This document shows positions 55,578 to 64,000 of a stretch of 64,000 nucleotides of DNA, one piece after another. Within the stretch, counting starts at the first letter, position 1. Every line of letters starts with the position of its first letter. The stretch lies in NCBI GenBank assembly GCA_951640165.1, contig OX621255.1:25332001-25396000 (forward strand), read 5' to 3'. Origin of the DNA: Pseudoips prasinana (Eukaryota; Arthropoda; Insecta; Lepidoptera; Nolidae). The translations under genes were made by a program, and so were the position numbers. The notes under the pieces are model-generated. The model did no database searches and had not been told where the DNA came from. It saw only the letters and a list, made by a program, of their open reading frames with translations.

Positions 55578-58436
55578 CGATTTGATGTGCTCAAGGTAAA
55601 CGGTGGTCTCGTCGTCCGGTTCGTCTAGGACGTGCTTCGGACGACGGTGCTTAATTGTGAGTCGGAGGGGAGTGTAATTGACCGCCTGTACCACCAATTT
55701 ACTTGGATGGTGAGTGGCAGAGTCAAAATACCTTTTGGACGTTTGCTTCATCCATTGCCTGATGGTAGGCAATTGGAGATCGGCATGGAGGCTTTTGTTA
55801 CGGACGAACCATGGTGCGCCCACGGCTCGTCGCATAAACTTGTTCTGGACTACCTGTAGGAGGTGGATGAGATGTTCCTTAGCGTGCGCGAAGACCGGGC
55901 TCGCATAGGTCATCATGGGTCGAATGCACGTCTTGTAAATTCTCACCTTGTTTACAAGGGACATTTTACTGCGTGCATTCAGGAGGCTGTGTAATCGATA
56001 AAGGGCAAATGAGGCACGGTTGCGAGCGTATCTCAGATGGTCCTTGAAGTTTAACTTCTGATCGAGGATCACTCCCAAGTATTTGGTTTTCCTCTCCCAG
56101 GGGATCGGTTTACCAAACATTCGGACGGGATCTGTGGTGGGCGCGGGGTGTACCCTAGAGAAGAGCACGGCTGCGCTCTTGGTCGGGTTGACTTCGATCC
56201 TCCATTTCCTGAACCATTTGCCGAGGGCATCGGCTGAGGATTGGAGTTCTCGGTGAATGGCTGACGGGTCCCTACTGGAGTAGTAGAGAGCCGTGTCGTC
56301 AGCGAAGAGGGCTAGATGAGCCTTCTTGGGTCTGGGGATGTCGCTGGTGTACAGCGAGAACAGGAGCGGGGCAAGGACTGAGCCTTGGGGAACTCCTGCA
56401 CGTATCGGTCGGAGGGAGGAGTAATTTCCCTCGACGCGGTAGCGAAACGTTCGGTCCGTAAGGAAGTCTCGTAGGATGTGCACGAGACGGTCAGGCACTT
56501 TGAGTTTAATCAGCTTATATAATAAGCCGTTGTGCCAGACCTTGTCGAACGCTTTGGCCACGTCGAAGAAGATTGCTCCTGTGTGGGATCTTTGACGGGC
56601 AGCTTTCACTAGGATGTGTTCGACAATGCGATGCACCTGGTGAACGCTGGAGTGTCTGGCTCGAAAGCCAAACTGCTCGTCTGGGAGAATATCGTTTGCG
56701 TGGATATACGACGACAAACGGGCGTGGATGATGCGCTCATAGAGTTTCCCCATGGCGCAGAGAAGGCTAATGGGGCGGTAATTCGCCGGGTCGGATTTGG
56801 ATTTAAACGGCTTCGGGATACCAATCACGTTCGCCTGTTTCCACTGGTGTGGAAAGATGTTGTTGGAAAAGGCCGCGTTGAAAATCGCGACCATCAGGCT
56901 AAGTAAAAGCAATGGGAGTTGCTTGAAAACGCGATTGGTGAGTCCGTCATAACCGGGGGCTTTGCGAGGGTGGAGTTTCATGATCAGAGTTTTAACCTCT
57001 TCGATGGTCACTGGCCTCAGGGGATCGTCGTCGTCGTCGACGTCTGCATCCTCCCGGGAGGGGGCAGTTGGGGTCGGAGGGAGAGGGATGGCGAGCCTAC
57101 GTTCTACCTCAGAGTCAACCTCATTGAGGTGCTCCGGGTCTACTGGTAGGTTGCTGGGAGAACATTGGGTCTCTAGATTGTCGGCCATGCATTCGGCTTT
57201 TTCGTCGTCATCGAACGCGGGGCGTTGATTCGGACGCGTCAGCGGGGGGATGGTCCAGTCGGTGTCTGTCTTGAGTCGCTTGCAGAGATTCCAAAAGGCC
57301 TTCCGCGAGGGTTGAATCTCGGCTAACGTCCTATCCCACCCGGATTCCCGCCTCTCGGTCATGCGTTCACGTACAGTACGCTGTAGTTCACGCATTCGAG
57401 TGCGGTTTTCCAAGGTGTTATAGGAGTCGAAGGCTCTGATGGCCGCGTTCTTCTCAGTCACTAACTCACGCAAATCCTCCGGGAGCTTCCACCGTCTGAA
57501 CGCGTCAGCCGCTGGGACCTCCCGGGAACATTCGTTCACTTGGATTTGGACGTGAGTCGTGAAAGAGCCGATAGCTGCGAGCGTTTGCTCGGGGGTCTCT
57601 ATGAGGGACGGTATCGAATCTAAGTGCTCCGACGTGGCTGACTTGAGTTTACCCTCAAGTTTCTGCCAGTCGGTAACATATCTGGGTGGGAGGTTGCTAT
57701 CCGCGCCAGAGTGGCTTGTGCGGGAGGCAAGACTAAGGATGACCGGTCTATGGTCAGAGTCTAACTCGTGTAGCACCTCTACAGAAGCCAAACGTAGGTT
57801 TGTATTCTTAAGGAGCGCTATGTCGAGTATGTCGGGTCGGTGACCGTCAATTCTAGGGAAGTCGGTCGGTTCGAGAGGGACTATAGGGTCGAACGGTATG
57901 ATTGCCAAGTGATTAGCAAGTGCGCGGCCGTTCGAGTTGCTCGTACGGCAGCTCCATTGCTCATGCTTGGAGTTTAGATCGCCTGCCACTATGACAGAGC
58001 CATCTAAGTCATACAGTACTTGGAGGTCGCTAAGTAGCATCTCCTTGTCTGGGGGGAGGTAGGCCGAGACTATCGTGATTGGCTGATGGCCTGTCATGCC
58101 TATTCGTCAGACAGAGACCTCAATGTTCTTCAGCACGGGAGGGTCCAAAGGTACGCAATGCAGTGATTTCTTAAAGTAAATCAGCGTGCCCCCTCTGGCG
58201 GAGTGGGTCCTATCGTTGCGAACTATACGATAGTTGGCAACTGTAGGACTCCTCCGTTTACTCGGTTTGAGGAATGTCTCTTGGACGAGGAAGAGATCAA
58301 GTTGATGATCGCAGAGGAATTCTGCGACTTCATCGCGTTGTCTCGCTAATCCGTCTGCATTGTAAAACCCGATCTTTAGAGATCTGGGTTTTAGCCTGCA
58401 AGTGAATTGGGTAGTCATTAGCGGGTGTACAGCCAT
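55578..58436 (-). pseudogene. Jockey ORF2 (endonuclease-reverse transcriptase), one nonsense codon and an insertion
   Basis: The start ATG at 58436-58434 overlaps the ORF1 stop (TAATG). The endonuclease half includes LKIGFYNADGLARQR, LFLVQETFLKP and ARGGTLIYFKK. Then there is a TGA at 58109-58107, and reading continues in the same frame with ITIVSAYLPPDKE, VIVAGDLNSKHEQW and DSDHRPVILSL. The RT follows with APGYDGLTNRVFKQLP, NYRPISLLCAMGKLYERII, QFGFRARHSSVHQVHRI, DVAKAFDKVWHNGLLYKL, AGVPQGSVLAPLLFSLYTSD, LFADDTALYYSS and KYLGVILDQKLNFKDH. The CR1-like insert falls in the last codons; the final two codons and TAA are at 50650-50642. Confidence 0.9.
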
Positions 58437-60274
58437 TACGGTTGCAGGGATTTGATAAAGCGGCGGTAGACGTGAGCCGCGTCGATGGCCAGTTGGATAT
58501 TGGTCGGATCAGCTTCGGCCCTCTGGGAGAGGTCCTCAAACTGGTCGAGCAACTCCCAACCTTGAGTCTTAATGCGCTCGGCAAAACCTGAGGCGCGCCC
58601 TTTGCTGTTCGCTTGGGGCGCCCGGGTTTTGGGCGCTGAGGCCGATGACTTTGAAGTCTGGGCTCCTTTGGCCGGGGCCTTAGGAACCTGTGACTTCTTA
58701 GTCAGCGGGTTGTAAGCCCAGCCCGATTGGACTGGGGCGGGAGGGGACGCGCTGGTTGAGGGTTTGGGGGACGCCTCTTTAGCTGGGACTGGCACAGCCT
58801 TAGGGGCGACCACCTCACCCGCAGCCTTGGGTGCGGTCGAGGGGACGTAATCTGGCAGAGGCCAGTGTGGTCTTGCTGGTCGCAGGGATGTCTGTTAGAC
58901 ATCCAAGGACATTAGCGGGGGAGGGCTTGCTTGGGGCTTGGCGGAGCTAGTCTGCGCCTGAGGCTTACGAGCGTTGCGCTTACTGCGAGTCCTCCTGGCG
59001 GGTCTCCTCGCCGGTGCCTTGGGACAGCCGCGATAGTTCGCAGGGTGTCCCAAGGACTGGCAGTTGACACAACCAGGTGGCTCGGAGCATTCGCTACGAT
59101 CCTTAGGTCTGGGGCATTCGGAGGTGTGATGACCTGGGGTCAGGCATTTAACACACCTCGGGGCGACGTGGCAGTTCTTTGACGAGTGCCCGTACAGTTG
59201 GCAGTTGTGGCACTGCCCCTGTACGGTCCCTCGCCGCGGCGGCTCGACGACAATGCCGCCGACGCCGCAAACTGTTTTAAGGACAGTAAGGATTTTCTGT
59301 CCTTCCTTCGAGTGATCTAGGTGGACCAACACCATATCGAAGGGCTCGCCACCGTTTGATCGGCGCATCCGATGCACCTCTCTCACGGGGTACCCTTGGG
59401 TGATAAGGTCCTCCTTGATGGAGTCGATTGGAAGGTGACGGCAGACTCGGCGGATAACCACGCGGAGTGTTTTGTCCTCAGCGGTGCCGTAAGTGTAGTA
59501 GTCTACCTTACGAGCATCAAAGAGGGCCGTCGTTGTCCTGTACTCAGTGGGGGTCTGCAGCTGTATTTTGTACATCTGCTCTTTAAGGATGTATGTAGTG
59601 CTAAGTGCGACTACTCCTTTAGACTTTAGCGCGGTTGATAAGTCTTCCCACTTATCGATGCTGAGTAGCATGATAGGAGGGGGCTTAGTGATCTTGGCCG
59701 TGAAGCCAGAGGGTTTGGCCTTTGCCTGAGAGGCGGGGGCGCTTGTAGTGGGGGAAGAGGGGACAGAGTTGGTGGCGGAGGGTCTCTCCGTGCGCAACTT
59801 CTTTGTCTTGGCGCTCTTCTTGCTCTTCTCCTGAGTTGAAGACTCAGAATTGGAGCCCGAAGAGCTGCCAGACGAGGACGATGACGTCTTGTCGCCGCGG
59901 GTCCGCTTATCAGCTTTCCCGCGCCTGACAGTTGTCCACTCGTTGTGGGCATCGTCATCGCTGTCAATGTGAGTGACGTCCATCTCTTCCTCTGTGGCTA
60001 GAGGCTGAGATGGAGAGGGGGTACGGTTACGGGGGAGTGGTGACTGCCTGTCCGTCTGGGTGAACGGGGCAGAAGAGGAGGGGACGGAGAGGCTGAGGTT
60101 CTCCTGCGCTGTTGCGCCGGAGCAAGAGGGGTCATCTAACATGAGCCTTGTCTTGACGGTCTCCATCAAGTTTGCCCAGCCAACTGGGTCGGACTTGAAG
60201 AGCTTGAAGAGCGCTTCAACGAAGCGGGGATCCTTGGTAATGTCTACCATGGAGGCGGGTATTGGGGCGGCCAT
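58436..60274 (-). pseudogene. Jockey ORF1 (Gag-like zinc-knuckle protein), one nonsense codon
   Basis: ATG 60274-60272 (context CACAAGATGG) opens MAAPIPASMVDITKDPRFVE. An acidic and Ser-rich part (DVTHIDSDDD; SSSSSGSSSGSNSESS) is followed by an RNA-binding-like domain and three zinc-knuckle-like CCHC motifs (CHNCQLYGHSSKNC, CVKCLTPGHHTSEC, CVNCQSLGHPANYRGC). TAA at 58897-58895 interrupts the frame after MSLDV. It stays open through a Pro/Ala/Lys-rich part (VPVPAKEASPKPSTSASPPA) to TAA at 58438-58436. The product chaperones element RNA. Confidence 0.88.
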
Positions 60275-61033
60275 CTTGTGATGGTTTTAAAAGCCTAACA
60301 ACTACCGAAATTTACGTTAGTTCGCTCCCGGAGCGTTCAGAGAAGAAGAACTAACAAGAAACTTCTCGGCAGTCGCTCTAACAGTTGAATGTCCCTAACA
60401 ACTATCACCTCGGGTTGGACGGGCCCGAGGGTGTGTTGGTGTGTGTATCACCCTCCTCGCCGGGTTAGACGAGGAGGTATGTGTACCTATGGTGAGCCCT
60501 AAGCTTGTATCCCTCTCGCCAGTCTTATTGTGCGAAAGGGTTCCTAGCAGCTCTAATGCAGAGGGCGATATGGGCCGAAGCCGTCAGCACCCAAACAACA
60601 AGAGAGAATGGGAAGGTAGGTTAAGGAGGTGGGATTCCGATTTGGAGTTGACTAGGGTAGCCCCCAAGGCCAATGATTCCAAACCGCTTCCAATTAACTG
60701 GCGTTGCTCTGAAGGAGCAAGGCCTAGTGCTTGGGTCTACACTAACTTGGCTTAGTTGGCACGGTTACGTTTCCACCAAGTACCACTAGAAAAGTGGATT
60801 TTCCCTGAAGGGGCACGAAAGTACAAAGAAACACACTATATTGGGGTAGCGCTGTCTTGAAAAAGACGCCACTACACCAATTAATAGTGTGAAGGTTTGC
60901 CGAGATTCAACCAATCGAACGATCGATTTATCTCGACTGACGAACGTACACGAGCACGTATGGTCGGAAATAGTCGGGTAAAGCCAGGAGCGCACGAACG
61001 TGTCCGTGCGCGTCTACTGTCAAAACGAGACTC
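60275..61033 (-). other. Jockey 5' UTR
   Basis: About 0.76 kb between the 5' target duplication and the ORF1 ATG, with no long ORF. Such LINE 5' UTRs usually hold the internal promoter. On the minus strand the element starts GAGTCTCGTTTTGACAGTAG. Confidence 0.7.
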
Positions 61034-61179
61034 CTGCCGCTGCTTTGCTCTGCGAGGTGCTTTATAGGCGGTCAGGACGGCGCCGGGGTCGTGTCGCGGG
61101 GCGAGGTGGCGGTGGCTCGGTAGGTGGGCCGGTCTGCGCTGGAGTAGTGGTGGCGCGTTGTTGTGTTCGACGCGTTACA
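61034..61179 (-). mobile_element. Ty3/Gypsy 3' LTR, proximal part with TATA box
   Basis: The LTR starts TGTAACGCGTCG (minus) at 61179, right after a purine tract (AGAGGGGGAGAC, 61191-61180) that fits the polypurine tract. TATAAA is at 61066-61061 (minus). The Jockey entered about 31 bp after the TATA box. Confidence 0.82.
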
Positions 61180-64000
61180 GTCTCCCCCTCTGGTCCCGAG
61201 GTCGACCCGACGAGGAGACCAGTTGATGCTGTCGTTGCTGTCTGCTGCTTCTTTGGCCTGCCGCGTCTGCGCAGTGGTCTTTCGGGGTTAGGTAAGTTTA
61301 AGACTGAGCCTTGATATGGGCTCAGCGCGGAAGAATGGTAAATACCCAGAGGAGTTTTGGGGTCCGCCGGGTGCGCCACTTCATAAGAGCAGGGCCCGTG
61401 CCGTCGCAGGATGATGTAGGGCCCGTCACGACGTGGAGCTAGCTTCGCCGTGTGGTAGCGGACTGCGTTGCTCAGGACATTGGCCGCAACCAGGACGAGG
61501 TCGCCGGGCTGATAGACAGGAGCAGGTCGTCGACGTTCATCCATCCACTTCTTTCTTGTTTCTTCTTTGTTCTCTTGCACTTCTCTCGCTTTCTTCAGTG
61601 TATCTGCTAATAGAATCAGTTTCGGGTATAAAATTTTCTGATAGTACTATTTGACGTAGATCGTGTTTAACGTCATCGTAGGTTCTTAGTTCTCTACCGA
61701 AGGTAAGATATGCCGGTGTATGCCCTGTACTAAGGCAGTTTGATGTGTTCATGGCATATCTGATGCTCGCCAGTTTTCCTACCCAGGTGCGGTGTTCGCC
61801 TTCCACCAAGATGGCAAGTTGAGTTTTTAGGTCTCGATTCTTTCTCTCGACCGGGTTTGCTTCTGGATGGTAGACCGGGGTGAATGAACGTATGTTGTAT
61901 GTTTAGGCAGTAAGCCAGTTTTTGCATTACCGAACTAACGAATTGCGTTCCGTTGTCGCTTATCAGTCGTCGAGGGACTCCATAACGCAGGAAGACTTCG
62001 TTGAGTAACGTAGTTGCACAAGCCTCAGCGGTAGCTTGTTCTAAGGCAAATAATTCAACCCATCGAGTGGCGACATCTTCGACGATAAATATCCAGGTTT
62101 TATTATCTGAGGTTGGAGGGAGAGGTCCGAATAGGTCAAAAGATAATGTTTCCCATCTCTGATTTAATGCTCTGTAATAACCCTGCTGGTTTTAAGTTAC
62201 TAGGTTTATATCTTTGACACTTGATACAGTCTTGGACGTAGCGTTCAATTTCCTTGCGCATTCCTTTCCAATAATATCTAGCAGCTATCCGGCGAAAAGT
62301 TTTGTCAGCACCATAATGGCCAGCAGTAGGTTCATCGTGATACTGCGAGAGTATGGTCGATCTTTCATGTTGAGGGATGACCAATTGCGCGCTATCGTTG
62401 TCACTATCTTGTATATAGCGGTGTAGTAGCCCATCATTCATGATGTAACCTTTGTTTGCCCAATAAATAGATTCTTCATCTTGCACCGGTTTCTCCAGTG
62501 CGTCTGCGACTGTCTTCAAATAGCTGTCTTTCAGTTGTTCTTGTCGTGTTTCGGCTGCAGAGCGGCGAGGCATATCTACGGATACTACGCATACTCCACA
62601 TTTCCCTGGCGGTTCAGAGCACGAAGGTCTTGAGAGGTTGTCAGCAACCACGTTGGTTTTCCCTGGTATATATTCCACCGACAAGTTATACGGTTGGAGT
62701 TGCAATGCCCATCTAGCGAGTCGCCCTGTGGCGTGGGAGATTTAATGGACATCAGCCATTTCAGTGCTTGATGATCGGTGGCAATTACTACCGAAGAGCC
62801 TTCAATGTAGCCTCTAAACTTCGATACAGCCCATACGACTGCCAATGCTTCCCGCTCTGTAGTGGAATAATTCCGTTCCGCCGTAGTCAACAAACGACTT
62901 GCATATTCCACGGGGTGCTCAGTTGCGCCCTCCCCCTGCACCAAAACGGCTCCAATGGCGTAATCACTAGCGTCTGTTTTAATTACGTACGGTTTGCTTA
63001 AATCTGCTTGACATAAGATTGGTGCACTGGTTAGGCATCGTTTAAGCTCATTGAAAGCGTCCTTTTGACTAGTCTCCCACTCCCATGATGCGTCCTTTTT
63101 CGTCAATCGGGTAAGTGGTTGAGTAACCTTCGCAAAGTGCGGTACGAAACGGCGATACCAGGAACAAGTTTGCAGGAAAGATTGTACTTGCCGAACATTT
63201 CTCGGCGCTGGCATATCGAGTATAGCTGATATTTTCGCAGGATCCGTGCACAAGCCAGTTTTGGTTATAATGTGTCCTAGGTAAGGAATCTGGTCTTGAC
63301 AAAATCGACTTTTTTGTCGGTTGATAACGACATTATTTTCTCGCAGAAGTTGAAAAAGTCTATCCAGATCTTGCAGGTGCTGTTCAAATGTTGGAGAGAG
63401 CAGGACCAGGTCATCCAAATAAGCCAGCAACTTCACTTCGTCTAGTTGCAGCCTCAATCTATCGATAAACCGCTGGAAAGTTGCTGGAGCGTTGCGCAAA
63501 CCAAACGGCATTCGTTTGAATTGATAAAGTCCGAACGGTGTGACGAAGGCTGTCTTTTCTTGATCCTCGTCACGTACTTTAATTTGCCAGTACCCTGCTC
63601 TAAGGTCTAAAGATGACATGTAAGGTGTTGGTTTGGCTTCATGTAGTAAGTCATCTATTCTAGATAAGGGATACGCATCAGCTACGGTTATGCTATTTAG
63701 CTGGCGGTAATATATGCAAACCCTTATATCACCGTTCTTCTTGGGGACCATTACAACAGGTGCTGCCCATGGAGATTTCGATGGTGTGATAATACCCTCT
63801 TCTAGCATCTAATTAACCTCCTTACGTAGAATTTCTTTACGCTGTGGAGATAGTCGGTATGCGGGCACAGCAATTGGTTTGTGGTTCCCGGTTTCTATAC
63901 TATGCTCCACGAGGCTTGCGGGTTTTCCGTTACCAATAAAGACTGCAGAATGACGTTCCAATACAGTATTCAGCTGGATACTCTCTTCCGTGGTGGTGTC
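61062..64000 (-). pseudogene. Ty3/Gypsy pol (RT, RNase H, integrase), decayed and partial
   Basis: Pol runs off the right edge. RT has SPWAAPVVMVPKKNG, DLRAGYWQIKV, PFGLYQFKRMPFGLRNAPAT and the catalytic YLDDLVLLS. The usual V-C-V-D-Y-R motif reads VCIYYRQLN. RNase H has KTDASDYAIGAVL and TTEREALAVVWAV. Integrase has the HHCC zinc part (HYGADKTFRRIAARYYWKGM, CIKCQRY), a catalytic SDNGTQF block and a GPY-type C-terminus (KLAPRRDGPYIILRR). Breaks: an in-frame TAG at 63811-63809, and frameshifts near 62730 (RNase H), 62160, 61890 and 61590 (integrase). No env-like ORF before the LTR. Confidence 0.9.

Larger units (their letters stand above)
50362..61033 (-). mobile_element. Jockey-clade LINE (minus), carrying a CR1-like insertion
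   Basis: The poly(A) tail is the T-run ending at 50377 on the plus strand, and the 5' end is at 61033. A 13-bp target duplication, CTGCCGCTGCTTT, flanks it at 50349-50361 and 61034-61046. Without the insert at 50654-55577 the element is about 5.75 kb: a 0.76-kb 5' UTR, ORF1 (60274-58436), ORF2 (58436-55578 plus 50653-50642) and a 0.28-kb 3' UTR. Each ORF has a single nonsense codon. Confidence 0.88.

Noticed and set aside
47788..64000. Further 5'-nucleotidase exons
   Set aside because: No LGNHEFD-like or nucleotide-binding-domain coding was seen between 47788 and the right edge.

Overview
The window is nuclear DNA from an insect, almost certainly a butterfly or moth. Two host genes can be read, both on the + strand and both split by introns. 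Nearly everything else is transposable-element sequence of kinds typical of Lepidoptera: Helitron-like repeats ending in CTAG, RTE-type LINE tails ending in GATGATGA, several tRNA-derived SINE families, palindromic MITEs, and Jockey, CR1-like, Ty3/Gypsy, mariner, hAT-like and PIF/Harbinger-like elements. There are no operons, CRISPR arrays or bacterial signals.

Gene 1 (2825-18028, +) is the 3' part of a DHX37/Dhr1 (Drosophila kurz) DEAH-box RNA helicase. Twelve exons join with compatible phases and GT/AG borders to give 674 codons plus a stop. They cover helicase motifs V and VI, the HA2 region, the OB-fold and the C-terminus. The ATPase half lies left of the window. The exon carrying motif VI is followed by two partial tandem copies (6757-7318). 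A segment of roughly 20-30 residues expected between the exons at 9358 and 12010 was not found.

Gene 2 (23548 to beyond 47787, +) is a secreted 5'-nucleotidase/apyrase-type metallophosphatase. A small first exon (signal peptide plus the first metal-binding motif) is separated by a 23.9-kb intron from the next exon. Its remaining exons must lie to the right of the window.

Intron 1 of gene 2 is a transposon graveyard. It holds seven copies of a palindromic MITE, an inverted Helitron-like pair, a broken mariner (33584-34862), a 0.5-kb hAT-like element with an 8-bp target duplication (41089-41585), and a 1.86-kb long-inverted-repeat element (44844-46700). The last carries its own TATA/initiator promoter and an uncharacterised 158-residue ORF, and sits inside a SINE.

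The right end (49971-64000) is a three-level nest of retrotransposons. A minus-strand Ty3/Gypsy element, with a decayed pol and a 3' LTR, was hit in its LTR by a minus-strand Jockey element; the 13-bp target duplication sits at 50349-50361 and 61034-61046. That Jockey was in turn hit at its last ORF2 codons by a plus-strand CR1-like element (50654-55577) whose ORFs are intact. Damage decreases from outer to inner element, which fits the order of insertion.
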